Positions 1 to 9,452 of a stretch of 64,000 bases of DNA are shown in pieces. Source of the stretch: Arthrobacter gandavensis (lineage in GTDB: Bacteria > Actinomycetota > Actinomycetes > Actinomycetales > Micrococcaceae); contig NZ_JADKYW010000005.1 of NCBI RefSeq assembly GCF_015355785.1, positions 1,305,394 to 1,369,393 on the forward strand, given 5' to 3'. Within the stretch, counting starts at the first letter, position 1. Each line of letters begins with the position of its first letter. The notes below the pieces were generated by a model that made no database searches, had not been told where the DNA came from, and was given only the letters and a program-made list of their open reading frames with translations. The translations under genes were made by a program, and so were the position numbers.

Positions 1-1076
1 ACTGTCGCCACGTAGCTGTCATCCTTCGAGAGATTCATGGAGGCCCGCTGCTGCAGGACGGCCAGCAGCATTGCCACGCGGGACGAATCGAGTCCGCTGG
101 TGGCGCGGCGGGCCTGCGCGTTGCCGGTCTCCGCCAGCAGGGCTTGGACCTCCGCCACCAGGGGACGCCGCCCTTCCAGCGTCACGGTGATGCAGGTGCC
201 GGAAACCGGTTCCTTGGTGCGGGAAACAAACAGGCCGGACGGATCGGCCAAGCCTTCAATGCCGTCCTCCGTGAGGTCAAAGCAGCCAACCTCGTCCGTA
301 GGGCCGTACCGGTTCTTCACCGCGCGGACCAGCCGCAGCCGCGAGTGCCTGTCCCCGTCGAACTGGCAGACAACGTCCACCAGGTGCTCCAGCAGCCGCG
401 GACCGGCGATTGAACCGTCCTTGGTTACGTGCCCCACAAGCAGGGTGGTCATGTTCCGCGTCTTGGCGGCATTGATGAGCGACGCCGCGACCTCCCGTAC
501 CTGGCTGACGCCGCCGGCACTGCCGTCCACGGCCGCGCTGCTCAGTGTCTGCACCGAGTCAACGATCAGCAGGGCAGGCTTCACCTGCTCCACCTGGCCG
601 AGGGCCTGCCCCAGGTCGGTCTCGGCGCTGAGGTAGAGGCTGGAGGAGACGGCACCGATGCGTTCCGCGCGCAGTTTCACCTGCGCCGTGGATTCTTCCC
701 CCGTGACGTAGAGGACGTCCCGGCCCTGGCCGGCCACGCGCGCGGCGACGTCCAGCAGGAGGGTGGATTTGCCCACCCCCGGCTCGCCGGCCAGGAGGAT
801 CACCGCGCCGGGAACCAGCCCGCCGCCGAGGACGCGGTCCAGTTCGCCCACACCGGTGGGCTGATACGCGGCGGTTGTGGCATCGACGTCGGCAATCAGT
901 TGTGCGGGGCGGGCCACCACTGATGCCGGCGTAGTGCGGGCCAGGACCTCACCGGCTTCTTCCACTGTGCCCCAGGCCTGGCACTCACCGCAGCGGCCAA
1001 CCCACTTGACCGCGGTCCAGCCGCATTCAGTGCAGCGGTAGTTGGCGGTTTTCGCCCGGGAAGTCTTTGTTGCCAT
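1..1076 (-). CDS. radA: DNA repair protein RadA, 3' end off the window
   Basis: RadA is a RecA-like ATPase that helps process branched recombination intermediates in the cytoplasm. The start ATG at 1076 opens a protein with an N-terminal four-cysteine zinc finger (Cys15, Cys18, Cys29, Cys32). A Walker A motif GEPGVGKST follows near residue 97, and the RadA-specific KNRYG motif lies near residue 253. About 358 residues are visible of the usual 450-460. The missing C-terminal part should hold the Lon-like domain. The FUSC gene lies 54 bp upstream on the same strand. Confidence 0.96.
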   Translation of the reverse strand, partial: MATKTSRAKTANYRCTECGWTAVKWVGRCGECQAWGTVEEAGEVLARTTPASVVARPAQLIADVDATTAAYQPTGVGELDRVLGGGLVPGAVILLAGEPGVGKSTLLLDVAARVAGQGRDVLYVTGEESTAQVKLRAERIGAVSSSLYLSAETDLGQALGQVEQVKPALLIVDSVQTLSSAAVDGSAGGVSQVREVAASLINAAKTRNMTTLLVGHVTKDGSIAGPRLLEHLVDVVCQFDGDRHSRLRLVRAVKNRYGPTDEVGCFDLTEDGIEGLADPSGLFVSRTKEPVSGTCITVTLEGRRPLVAEVQALLAETGNAQARRATSGLDSSRVAMLLAVLQQRASMNLSKDDSYVAT

Positions 1077-1130
1077 GCCAACAGGCTATCTGCCGGCACT
1101 GACAATGCTATTCAGTTCAGCAGCCGGCGG

Positions 1131-2261
1131 CTAGACCTCTGAAAGGTAGCTGACAGCTTCCTCGTGAGTGAGTCCGGTGGCCTCGAGCAGGTCCACCACC
1201 AGCGGCCGAAAAAGCATCACCAGGGCATCCCCGTAGAGGTCCGTCACGTCCAGGGACGCCGGGTGCAGCCGGGAAGCGACGGCGGCCAGCTCGTTCCGGG
1301 CCTGGCGCAGGTGGCGCTCGCGGGTTGGCTGTGATTCCCCGCCGCCGAGCGCGCGGGCCAGGATGTCCACTGCGTCGGCGGTGTCGTTGATGACCTCGGA
1401 GACCTTGTCCACCGCCGTATCCGAGAGCGAGGCGTGGTTGATGACCGAGGTGGTGCGGCGGGCAAACACGCGGCTGTTGCGCACCGCCAGGTCCAGGTAG
1501 CCCACGGAACCGCGCAGGTCTCCCAGCTCCGCCAAATGCCTTCTATAGGCCGGCGAGATGCGCGCAATCTCCCGTGCGTCCCGAATGCTGCGGGAGAGCA
1601 TGTCCAGCTGCGGCTGGGTGTTGCGGGCCCTGACCAGCGCGTGCCACGCCAGGGTCGAATCGCTGCGGGCCAGCGAATCGGCGACCTGGCGCAGCACTGC
1701 GGAGAGCTCGCTGAGCAGTTCGCGGATGTTGGATTTAGGTTCGCGGCGCGGATCCCGCGGCGCAAGCATGGTGACAACCAGGGCGAAGACACCGCCCACG
1801 ATCGCGTCCACGCTGCGGGTAAAGACTCCGCCGTCCGGGGCCGGCAGCAGCACCACCAGCAGGGACTGGAGGCCAAGCTGCGTCGTGAAAATGACGCCGC
1901 GGTCCAGGAAGCGGGCCAGCATCAGCGAGGCGAAGAGCACGACGGCGGCCTGCCACAGACCGTTGCCCAGTACATGGAGCAGCAGTTCACCGATGGTGAT
2001 GCCCAGCGTGCAGCCGATTCCCACTTCGAGGACACGGCGGGTGCGCGGTTCCCGGGAGAAGCCAAGGGAGATGAGCGCCGCGGTGGCTGCGAAGAGCGGC
2101 CCCTGGTGTCCCAGCACGTATTCAGCGAATGCGTAGGCGCCCACGGCGCAGATGGTCATCTGCAGTGCGGGATACACGGACGCGCCGCTGCGCTTGAGGC
2201 CTATCCGGAACCGGTTGCGCAGGAACCTGCTCGAGGCGCTGAGACGGTCGCGGGCTGGCAT
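1131..2261 (-). CDS. FUSC-family membrane protein (aromatic acid exporter-like)
   Basis: The 376-residue protein has a hydrophobic N-terminal block of closely spaced membrane segments (about residues 28-165). A long soluble helical C-terminal half follows. This is the layout of FUSC/aromatic acid exporter proteins related to AaeB and YhfK, which extrude organic acids or modify the envelope. The substrate cannot be read from sequence. It is co-directional with radA, with no overlap, and probably has its own promoter. The family call is fairly secure; an export role is inferred from the family. Confidence 0.8.
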   Translation of the reverse strand: MPARDRLSASSRFLRNRFRIGLKRSGASVYPALQMTICAVGAYAFAEYVLGHQGPLFAATAALISLGFSREPRTRRVLEVGIGCTLGITIGELLLHVLGNGLWQAAVVLFASLMLARFLDRGVIFTTQLGLQSLLVVLLPAPDGGVFTRSVDAIVGGVFALVVTMLAPRDPRREPKSNIRELLSELSAVLRQVADSLARSDSTLAWHALVRARNTQPQLDMLSRSIRDAREIARISPAYRRHLAELGDLRGSVGYLDLAVRNSRVFARRTTSVINHASLSDTAVDKVSEVINDTADAVDILARALGGGESQPTRERHLRQARNELAAVASRLHPASLDVTDLYGDALVMLFRPLVVDLLEATGLTHEEAVSYLSEV

Positions 2262-2350
2262 GGGAACAGTCTAGGACGGCTGGCCTTCGGGAAGAGAAGC
2301 CACGAAGTCTGTGACGTGTCCCGGAACTATTCCAGTTCTGCTTGGCGGCA

Positions 2351-2372
2351 GTTCACTTTTTGTTCACCTTGG
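2351..2372 (+). promoter_or_regulatory. PHO box (PhoP binding site) upstream of pstS
   Basis: Two directly repeated 11-bp units, GTTCACTTTTT and GTTCACCTTGG, stand head to tail. They match the actinobacterial PhoP direct-repeat unit (GTTCACC-type core every 11 bp). The site lies 99 bp upstream of the pstS start in the only intergenic space before the operon. It implies induction of pstSCAB by the PhoR-PhoP two-component system under phosphate starvation. Confidence 0.85.
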
Positions 2373-2471
2373 CGCGCAACTCTGTCTCTTGGAACGCGGA
2401 AAGACGTTCCAGCGAAAAGTTTTCCCGGCGTTGACGCGCCGGATATACCACCCTTGAAAGGGACCACGACT

Positions 2472-3587
2472 GTGAAGGTATTCCGCATTGGCCGCACCGC
2501 GGCCGTACTCTCGGTTGCAGCGCTTGCCCTGGCAGCCTGCGGCAGTGACAACGCCACGAACGCAGGAGCCGGTACCGAATCTTCGGACTCCGCGCTGACC
2601 GGAACGCTCTCCGGCGCAGGAGCAAGCTCGCAGGCCTCGGCCATGGACGCCTGGATCGCAGGGTTCAGCGAGGCCAACCCGAACGCGTCCATCCAGTACT
2701 CCCCGGACGGCTCCGGTGCCGGCCGCGAGGCGCTGCTTGCCGGCGGTGTTCAGTTCGCCGGATCGGACGCCTACCTGAAGGACGAGGAAGTCCAGACTTC
2801 CCTTGAAACCTGCGGTCCCGACGGTGCGCTGCACGTCCCCGCATACATCTCTCCGATTGCCATCGCCTTCAACCTTGAAGGCGTGGACGGGCTGAACCTC
2901 GACGCCGACACGGCCGCCGGTATCTTCCGCGGCGAGATCACCACCTGGAACGATCCGGCCATCGCTTCGCAGAACGAGGGCACCGAGCTGCCCGCCACCG
3001 CCATCACCGTGGTCCACCGTTCCGATGAATCCGGCACCACCGAAAACTTCACCGAATACCTGGCCGCCGCGGCGCCGGATGTATGGACCACCGAGGCCAG
3101 CGGCGAATGGCCGGCTGAGCTTGACGGCCAGGAGAACGCGCAGGGAACCCCCGGCGTCGTCTCCGCAGCCAGCTCGACCGACGGTGCCATCACCTACGCG
3201 GACGCCTCAGCCGTCGGATCTATGGGCACTGTGGCGGTGAAGGTGGGCGAGGAGTACGTTGCCTACAGCGCCGACGCCGCCGCCAAGGCCGTTGAGGCCT
3301 CCACCCCGGTCGAGGGCGAGGGGCGTCCCGAGCTGGACATGGCCATGGACCTGGCCCGCGATACCACTGAATCCGGCGCCTACCCTGTGGTGTTGGTCTC
3401 CTACCACCTCTACTGCACCACCTACGAGAGCCAGGAGACCGTTGACCTGATCAAGGCCTTCGGTTCCTACGTGGTCAGCGAAGAGGGCCAGGCCGCCGCA
3501 AGCGAAGCCGCAGGTAACGCGCCGATGTCCGCCGCGCTGCAGGAGCAGGCCGCCAAGGCGATTGATTCCATCAAGGCCGCTTCCTAA
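2472..3587 (+). CDS. pstS: Phosphate ABC transporter substrate-binding lipoprotein PstS
   Basis: PstS captures phosphate outside the membrane and delivers it to PstCA. The GTG start at 2472 is chosen because GAAAGGGA lies 8 bp upstream and the protein then begins with a lipoprotein signal. That signal has a basic N-terminus, a hydrophobic core and a LAAC lipobox with Cys23 as the lipidated residue. A mature domain of about 348 residues follows, with the PstS-typical SDAYL and HRSDESGTT segments. The reading frame is open far upstream, but that extension lacks coding logic. It is the first gene of the PHO-box-controlled pst operon. Confidence 0.96.
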   Translation: MKVFRIGRTAAVLSVAALALAACGSDNATNAGAGTESSDSALTGTLSGAGASSQASAMDAWIAGFSEANPNASIQYSPDGSGAGREALLAGGVQFAGSDAYLKDEEVQTSLETCGPDGALHVPAYISPIAIAFNLEGVDGLNLDADTAAGIFRGEITTWNDPAIASQNEGTELPATAITVVHRSDESGTTENFTEYLAAAAPDVWTTEASGEWPAELDGQENAQGTPGVVSAASSTDGAITYADASAVGSMGTVAVKVGEEYVAYSADAAAKAVEASTPVEGEGRPELDMAMDLARDTTESGAYPVVLVSYHLYCTTYESQETVDLIKAFGSYVVSEEGQAAASEAAGNAPMSAALQEQAAKAIDSIKAAS

Positions 3588-3605
3588 CCGAAGGGAAGCC
3601 GGCAG

Positions 3606-3644
3606 ATGCCCCCGCACGGCGCCACGAGCGCGGTGCGGGGGCAT
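3606..3644 (+). terminator. Intergenic stem-loop between pstS and pstC
   Basis: ATGCCCCCGCAC (3606-3617) and GTGCGGGGGCAT (3633-3644) form a perfect 12-bp stem with a 15-nt loop. It lies 18 bp after the pstS stop. No clean T tract follows, so it is better read as a partial terminator or 3'-end stabiliser. Either would keep pstS transcript in excess over pstCAB, as is usual for binding-protein genes. Confidence 0.7.
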
Positions 3645-3754
3645 TTGCCGGGCCGGGGGCCAGCTTGAATCTGGCACCCGATCAGTGAAAACTGGCGAGT
3701 GCGGTGTCTTGTCCACATCAAGCAAGTTGCCAACGAAGTTCGAAGGGTTGTGCA

Positions 3755-4687
3755 GTGTCAAGCAAGTCAATACAGGGCACCGGCGGTGCCGGGCGCGCGG
3801 GGGACAAAGTCTTCTCCGGCATCACACTGCTGGCGGGCTGTCTGATCCTTACCGTCCTCTTTGCGGTAGCCGCTTTCCTGCTCTGGCAGGCACTTCCCAC
3901 CTTCACCGCTTCTTCCGATGACATCTCCGGCGGATCAGGCTTCCTCGCCTACATCTTCCCGCTGGTCATCGGCACGGTAATTGCCGCTGCGATCGCGCTG
4001 CTGATCGCCACTCCGGTGGGCATCGCCGTCGCACTCTTCATCTCCCACTACGCGCCCCGGCGGCTTGCCCAGAGCCTTGGCTACGTCGTCGACCTGCTGG
4101 CCGCCATTCCCTCTGTCGTCTACGGCGCCTGGGGTATGACCGTGTTGGCGCCGGCCCTGGTGGGCCCGTACAACTGGCTTGCGGAGAACGCCGGCTGGTT
4201 CCCCCTCTTTGCGGGTCCGGCGAGCCAGACCGGCAAGACCATGCTGACCGCAGGAATCGTGCTCTCGGTTATGGTGCTGCCGATCATCACCTCGCTGAGC
4301 CGGGAAATCTTCCTGCAGACGCCAAAGCTGCATGAGGAAGCTGCCCTGGCCATGGGTGCCACGCGCTGGGAAATGATCCGGATGGCGGTCTTCCCGTTTG
4401 CCCGCCCCGGAATCATCAGCGCCGTCATGCTGGGCCTGGGCCGCGCCCTCGGCGAGACCATGGCCGTGGCCCTGGTGCTCTCTTCCGGCGGCCTGATCGC
4501 CAGCCTCATCCGCCCCGGCAACCAGACCATCGCCGCAGAGATTGCGCTGAACTTCCCCGAGGCCTACGGCCTGCGCCTCTCTGAGCTGATCGCCGCCGGG
4601 CTGGTGCTGTTCGTGATCACCCTGATCGTGAACGTCATTGCCCGCTGGATCATCAGCCGCCACAAAGAATTCTCGGGAGCCAACTGA
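3755..4687 (+). CDS. pstC: Phosphate ABC transporter permease PstC
   Basis: PstC is one half of the membrane channel of the high-affinity phosphate transporter. GTG at 3755 is preferred over the upstream in-frame GTG at 3704 because GAAGGG sits 7 bp before it. The 310-residue protein has about six membrane segments and a permease EAA loop (EEAALAMGATRWE) that docks on PstB. Its TGA overlaps the pstA ATG by one base, so translation is coupled. Confidence 0.95.
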   Translation: MSSKSIQGTGGAGRAGDKVFSGITLLAGCLILTVLFAVAAFLLWQALPTFTASSDDISGGSGFLAYIFPLVIGTVIAAAIALLIATPVGIAVALFISHYAPRRLAQSLGYVVDLLAAIPSVVYGAWGMTVLAPALVGPYNWLAENAGWFPLFAGPASQTGKTMLTAGIVLSVMVLPIITSLSREIFLQTPKLHEEAALAMGATRWEMIRMAVFPFARPGIISAVMLGLGRALGETMAVALVLSSGGLIASLIRPGNQTIAAEIALNFPEAYGLRLSELIAAGLVLFVITLIVNVIARWIISRHKEFSGAN

Positions 4688-5787
4688 TGATTGACACCAC
4701 GCTGACCCGCTCCGCGTCCCTGACCAAGAACCAGCTTCCCGGCTGGGCCCTCTGGGCCGCCTTCGCCGCGTCGATCGTCCTCGGGGCCGCGTTCTCGGCC
4801 CTGCTGGGCTTCAGCATCGCCACCTTCGCCATCTTCGCCGCGGTGCTCTTCGTAGCCGGAAGCACTATCGCCACCCGTGCTGTCGAAGGCAGCCGCCGTG
4901 CTGCCGACCGGTTCGCCACCAACCTGGTCTACGGCGCGTTCATCCTGGCGCTGGTTCCCCTCGTCTCGGTGATCTTCACCGTCCTGGTCCGCGGCATCCC
5001 GGGACTGAGCATGGACTTCCTGTTCACCTCCATGGGCGGCATGACCGGCACCGTGGACAACGAGACCGTGGCGAACGGCGGGCCGGTCCTCGGCGGCGCC
5101 TACCACGCCATCATGGGCACCCTGCTAATCACCCTCTGGGCCACGATCATCTCCGTGCCGATCGGCCTGCTGACCGCCGTCTACCTGGTGGAGTACAGCA
5201 AGGGCGGCCCGCTGGCCCGGGCCATCACGTTCTTCGTGGACGTCATGACCGGCATCCCCTCGATCGTTGCCGGCCTCTTTGCCGCCGCATTCTTTGGCCT
5301 GGTCTTCGGCCCGGGAACGCGCACCGGTTTCGTTGCCGCCGTCGCGCTCTCCGTCCTGATGATCCCCGTGGTGGTGCGTTCCACCGAGGAGATGCTCAAG
5401 ATCGTTCCCAACGAACTGCGCGAAGCGTCCTACGCCCTTGGCGTGCGGAAGTGGCGGACCATCCTGAAGGTCGTGGTGCCCACGGCCATCTCCGGCATCG
5501 CCTCCGGCGTAACGCTGGCCATTGCCCGCGTGATCGGCGAAACCGCTCCGCTGCTGGTGACCGCCGGATTCGTGAACACCATCAACCTGAACGTCTTTGC
5601 CGGCTGGATGGCATCCCTGCCCACCTTCATCTACCGGCAGCTGATGAGCCCCACGTCGCCTACCAACACCGACCCGAGTACCCAGCGTGCCTGGGCCGCG
5701 GCGCTGCTGCTGATCCTCATGGTGATGCTGCTGAACCTCGGCGCCCGCCTGGTTGCCCGCATCTTCGCGCCCAAGACGGGCCGCTGA
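4687..5787 (+). CDS. pstA: Phosphate ABC transporter permease PstA
   Basis: PstA is the second membrane subunit of the Pst transporter. At 366 residues it is longer than typical PstA (about 290-300). The extra length is an N-terminal region with two hydrophobic segments before the canonical core, a form seen in actinobacteria. The EAA loop LREASYALGVRKWRT is present. The start overlaps the pstC stop (ATGA), and pstB follows 77 bp downstream. Confidence 0.95.
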   Translation: MIDTTLTRSASLTKNQLPGWALWAAFAASIVLGAAFSALLGFSIATFAIFAAVLFVAGSTIATRAVEGSRRAADRFATNLVYGAFILALVPLVSVIFTVLVRGIPGLSMDFLFTSMGGMTGTVDNETVANGGPVLGGAYHAIMGTLLITLWATIISVPIGLLTAVYLVEYSKGGPLARAITFFVDVMTGIPSIVAGLFAAAFFGLVFGPGTRTGFVAAVALSVLMIPVVVRSTEEMLKIVPNELREASYALGVRKWRTILKVVVPTAISGIASGVTLAIARVIGETAPLLVTAGFVNTINLNVFAGWMASLPTFIYRQLMSPTSPTNTDPSTQRAWAAALLLILMVMLLNLGARLVARIFAPKTGR

Positions 5788-5864
5788 CCCCAGACCCCTC
5801 ACCGCCCCGGCGGCACGGGAGGACCCGGACGGGAACTCCCCAGGAACAGAACAGAAGGAACTAA

Positions 5865-6644
5865 ATGTCCAAGCGAATCGACGTCAAGGACCTCAACGTC
5901 TACTACGGCGACTTCCTGGCGGTCGAAGACGTCAGCATCAAGATCGATGCGCGTTCCGTCACCGCGTTCATTGGCCCCTCCGGCTGCGGCAAGTCCACCT
6001 TCCTGCGCACCCTGAACCGCATGCACGAGGTCCTCCCCGGCGCCCGGGTGGAGGGTGAGGTGCTGCTGGACGGGGAAAACCTGTACGGCCCCGGCGTGGA
6101 CCCCGTGACGGTCCGCAGCCACATTGGCATGGTCTTCCAGCGGCCCAACCCGTTCCCCACCATGTCCATTCGGGACAACGTGCTGGCCGGCGTGAAGCTG
6201 AACAACAAGCGGATCTCCCGCTCCGATGCGGATGACCTGGTTGAGAAGTCCCTGACCGGCGCCAACCTGTGGCGCGAGGTCAAGGACCGGCTGGACAAGC
6301 CCGGGTCCGGCCTTTCCGGCGGCCAGCAGCAGCGCCTGTGCATCGCCCGCGCCATTGCAGTGTCCCCCGAAGTGATCCTCATGGACGAGCCCTGCTCCGC
6401 CCTGGACCCGATTTCCACGCTGGCCATCGAGGACCTGATCGAGGAACTCAAGAGCGACTACACGGTTGTGATCGTCACGCACAACATGCAGCAGGCCGCC
6501 CGTGTTTCGGACAAGACGGCGTTCTTCAACATCGCCGGCACGGGCAAGCCCGGCAAGCTCATCGAGTACGACGACACTACGGTCATCTTCAACAACCCGA
6601 CGGTGAAGGCCACCGAGGACTACGTTTCCGGCCGCTTCGGGTAA
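5865..6644 (+). CDS. pstB: Phosphate ABC transporter ATPase PstB
   Basis: PstB powers phosphate import by hydrolysing ATP on the cytoplasmic side of PstCA. The 259 residues contain Walker [10 protein letters not shown] (about 37-45), the Q-loop, the ABC signature LSGGQQQRL, Walker [12 protein letters not shown] and the switch histidine in VIVTHN. The start is preceded by AGAAGGAA at good spacing. It is the last gene of pstSCAB; no phoU follows directly. A DUF47 (PhoU-like) protein is encoded convergently nearby. Confidence 0.97.
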   Translation: MSKRIDVKDLNVYYGDFLAVEDVSIKIDARSVTAFIGPSGCGKSTFLRTLNRMHEVLPGARVEGEVLLDGENLYGPGVDPVTVRSHIGMVFQRPNPFPTMSIRDNVLAGVKLNNKRISRSDADDLVEKSLTGANLWREVKDRLDKPGSGLSGGQQQRLCIARAIAVSPEVILMDEPCSALDPISTLAIEDLIEELKSDYTVVIVTHNMQQAARVSDKTAFFNIAGTGKPGKLIEYDDTTVIFNNPTVKATEDYVSGRFG

Positions 6645-6670
6645 TCCGGCCCCGTCCCACCCAACCTATC

Positions 6671-6724
6671 GAGATCACAGAAACTGCCCGTTACAGTCTT
6701 GTATCGGGCAGTTTCTGCAATCTC
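6671..6724. terminator. Bidirectional terminator between pstB and pit
   Basis: CAGAAACTGCCCG (6678-6690) pairs perfectly with CGGGCAGTTTCTG (6705-6717) around a 14-nt loop. The flanking GAGAT and ATCTC extend the symmetry. Convergent genes lie on both sides, so the hairpin can end transcription in both directions. Confidence 0.8.
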
Positions 6725-6787
6725 GATGCAGCCGGGCGGGGTTAGGGGCAGTGCGTGGCCGAAAGCTGCGGGCCGAAAGCTGCGGGC

Positions 6788-7798
6788 CTAGAGCAGCGGG
6801 CTGAGGGCGAGCAGGAAGATGCCGCCCAGCAGGGCTGCAGCCGGGGCCGTGACCAGCCAGGTGAAGAGGATTTCGCGCAGCGGAATGAACCGGACGGCGG
6901 CAAACCGGCGGTTCGCACCGGCGCCCACGACGGCGCTGGTCATGGTCTGCGTGCTGGAGAGCGGGATGTGGAGCCAGAGTCCGCCCAGGAAGAGCATTCC
7001 CGTGGCCACGGCCTGGGCGCTCATTCCGCGCAGCGGATCGATCCGCACCAGCCGGTAGCCCAGGGTATGGGTGATCCGCCAGCCGCCGAAGAGCGCACCC
7101 ACTGCCAGCGCGACGCCGGCGAACACCTGCACGCCCCAGGGAATCCCGGCGCCGCTGGAATAGCCGGCCGCGGCCAGTCCGAGCACCAGGACCGCCATGG
7201 TCCGCTGTCCGTCCTGCATGCCGTGGCCCAGTGAGAACGCAGCTGAGAGTACTGACTGCGCGATTCGGTTGCCGGCATCCCCGCGCCGCAGCGAGCTGTA
7301 CCGCATCAGCCACATCACCGGGAACACCAGCAGGTACGCCAGGACAAAAGCCAGAACGGGTGAGAGCAGCAGTGGCAGGGCAATCTGGTCCCAGAGCAGC
7401 TCGAAGGACTCGGAAACGCTCGGGCCGCCCACCAGGGGCGAGGCCGCGGAGGAGCCAACGATTCCGCCCACCAGCGCGTGCGTGGAGGACGAAGGCATGC
7501 GCCGCCACCACGTCCACAGGCCCCACGCGCAGGCAGCGGCCAGGGCTGCGATCAGGATGCCCAGGCCCGAGCTGCCTGCGGGCAGCTTCACGAACAGGTC
7601 CGCCAGCACCAAAGCCAGCGCAGTGCTCATGAGTGCGCCGAGGAGGTTGAAAACGCTGGCCAGCACGACGGCGACACCGGGCGTGAGTGCCCGGGTCCGG
7701 ATGGCGGCGGCCACGGAGTTGGAGACGTCGTGGAAGCCGTTGATGAAAGCGTAGGCGCCCGCAAAAGCGAACACTGCCACCAGCAGTAAGGTGGTCAA
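6788..7798 (-). CDS. pit: Low-affinity inorganic phosphate transporter, PiT family
   Basis: PiT proteins import metal-phosphate with protons through the membrane. The 336-residue protein has about ten hydrophobic segments and two inverted signature repeats, one around FINGFHDVSNSVA near the N-terminus and one around GHGMQDGQRTMAVLV in the middle. Its start codon is TTG at 7798, directly abutting the TAG stop of the DUF47 gene. It is probably translated by reinitiation. This provides constitutive phosphate uptake beside the starvation-induced pst operon. Confidence 0.93.
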   Translation of the reverse strand: MTTLLLVAVFAFAGAYAFINGFHDVSNSVAAAIRTRALTPGVAVVLASVFNLLGALMSTALALVLADLFVKLPAGSSGLGILIAALAAACAWGLWTWWRRMPSSSTHALVGGIVGSSAASPLVGGPSVSESFELLWDQIALPLLLSPVLAFVLAYLLVFPVMWLMRYSSLRRGDAGNRIAQSVLSAAFSLGHGMQDGQRTMAVLVLGLAAAGYSSGAGIPWGVQVFAGVALAVGALFGGWRITHTLGYRLVRIDPLRGMSAQAVATGMLFLGGLWLHIPLSSTQTMTSAVVGAGANRRFAAVRFIPLREILFTWLVTAPAAALLGGIFLLALSPLL

Positions 7799-8416
7799 CT
7801 ACGATTCCCGGACCAGGATGTTGCCCACATAGGTGCCCAGGCGGCGAAGCTCCTTCGAAGCTGCGGCCAGCTGGTCGGCCAGGTCACGGTGGCGGATGTA
7901 GGACAGGGCCTTGTGGTCGTGGATCAGTTCGGCGAGCCACATGCGGTGCGTGCGTTCCACCCGCTTGCTGAGCCGGAGCATTTCGATCCAGTAGTCTTCC
8001 AGGTCCTCCAGTGAGGCAAGGGTGCGCATGGCCGCCACCGAGAGCTCGGCCTGCCGGCCCAGGACCTCCAGCTGTTCGGCAGCCCGGCGGGAAACGTTGG
8101 TCAGCTTGTACAGCGAGACGATCTCCGCTGCGCTGTCCAGCCGCTCCATGAGGGCCAGCAGGATCAGGGAGAGGTCGTACAGGTCTTCCCGGGGGAGCGG
8201 GTTGATGAAGCTGGTGCGCATCTGCGTCATGAGCGCAAAGTGCAGATCGGTGGTCTCCGCCTCCAGGGCGTGCAGTTCCTCCGCGAGCCTGGGGAATTCT
8301 TCCGGCTCCGCTCCCAGTGCCTCGGAGAGGGTGGCCGTACCGCTGACGGCCTGTGCGGCCATTCGGGACAGCAGGTCAAGGCCGGCGTTTTCTTCGGGAA
8401 ACAGCCGGAGCTTCAC
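7799..8416 (-). CDS. DUF47 (PhoU-like) protein, partner of PiT
   Basis: DUF47 proteins are all-helical relatives of PhoU. They are almost always encoded with PiT transporters and are thought to regulate them. The 205-residue sequence is predicted helical throughout, with many Leu/Glu/Arg heptads and no membrane segment. It starts with GTG at 8416 and is the first gene of a two-gene unit with pit. No clear PHO box was found in the 221 bp upstream. Confidence 0.88.
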   Translation of the reverse strand: MKLRLFPEENAGLDLLSRMAAQAVSGTATLSEALGAEPEEFPRLAEELHALEAETTDLHFALMTQMRTSFINPLPREDLYDLSLILLALMERLDSAAEIVSLYKLTNVSRRAAEQLEVLGRQAELSVAAMRTLASLEDLEDYWIEMLRLSKRVERTHRMWLAELIHDHKALSYIRHRDLADQLAAASKELRRLGTYVGNILVRES

Positions 8417-8637
8417 CGGACTGGCCTGTTGCGCTGGGGGGTCATCACACCGGTAAGAATATCCGATGCGGAAAAAAGTAACGGTGCCGGACCGGGAGCG
8501 CCTCTCGGCGGAAGGCCGCTCGAAGCGGCTCTAAGTTGAAGCCCGGGGGTTCCGCGGTCCGACACCACTTTCAGTCTTCTACTCGGGGTCCCTGATGTCA
8601 ACCGGAGTGTCCACAGCCGGGGCACGGTGCGCCGGGC

Positions 8638-9282
8638 TCAGTCCAGCTCCCCGCGGCGCCATGCTTCGGCCGAATGCTCAAGATCTTCCGCGGTGAGCAG
8701 CAGCTGCCGGGCATTGCGGGTCAGCTCGGTGGCCCGCGTGCTGCTGGCAGCTTCCGTTGAGTCCGCGTGATGGGTTTCACCGAGGGCAACTACCCGGCAG
8801 AATGCGGCGAAACGCTCCAGGGCGACGTCGAAATCCCCTTCGAAGGCGCCCGAAAGAATCGTGTCCGCCATGGTGCGCACTTCCTCGGCACCCATGGGTT
8901 CGGCGACGCCGGAGACCACCCTGGAGACCTGCGCTGCCTCCATGCCGGCGGCATAGAGGCCAGCGACCTTCTCCGGGTTCTGCTGGACCGCGGCCCTCAG
9001 GGCGTAGAGGCGCCAAAGGGCACCTGGCAGGGACCTGGCCGGACTCGTGGCCCAGATCTCCGCGACCGCCTCGAGGCCCTGCTGGTCAGCCAGCTCTACG
9101 AGCCGGCGGGTGACCTCGGGGTCATCGCTTTCCCTGCCGTGGTGCACCAGCGCCTGCGCTGCCAGGTGGGCGGCTTCCGAGACCCTCGCAGGATCGGCGC
9201 CGCCGGGATGGTTGGCGAAGTCCATGGGGGCGTACAGCTTGGGCTTGTGGTGACGGGGAACCGATGCATTCGACTCAGTCAT
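8638..9282 (-). CDS. Conserved hypothetical protein
   Basis: The 214-residue soluble protein has no signal peptide or membrane segment. It has a basic, proline-containing N-terminus (PRHHKPKLYAPMDFANHPGG) followed by an Ala/Leu/Glu-rich, probably all-helical body. I do not recognise a catalytic motif. Codon use matches its neighbours, and the long open frame with a clean ATG supports a real gene. It is flanked by the DUF47 gene on one side and tRNA-Lys (opposite strand) on the other, so context gives no function. Confidence 0.7.
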   Translation of the reverse strand: MTESNASVPRHHKPKLYAPMDFANHPGGADPARVSEAAHLAAQALVHHGRESDDPEVTRRLVELADQQGLEAVAEIWATSPARSLPGALWRLYALRAAVQQNPEKVAGLYAAGMEAAQVSRVVSGVAEPMGAEEVRTMADTILSGAFEGDFDVALERFAAFCRVVALGETHHADSTEAASSTRATELTRNARQLLLTAEDLEHSAEAWRRGELD

Positions 9283-9452
9283 GGTTTGAGAATACTCCCG
9301 CCGGTGTTTGGAATCGAAGCCGCTCGCGGCAGATGGGAACCACTTGCCCGTCCGGGGTTGATTCTTGCCCCCGGCGGGGTTTCCACGATTACCAAGGGGT
9401 GCGATAAAGTGGAAAAGTCGATGTGGCAGCCGTGTGCCGCCGTATCGATGGG

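Noticed and set aside
1434-2471. Long N-terminal extension in the pstS frame
   Set aside because: The extension is antisense to the FUSC gene. A good ribosome-binding site and a lipoprotein signal place the start at 2472.
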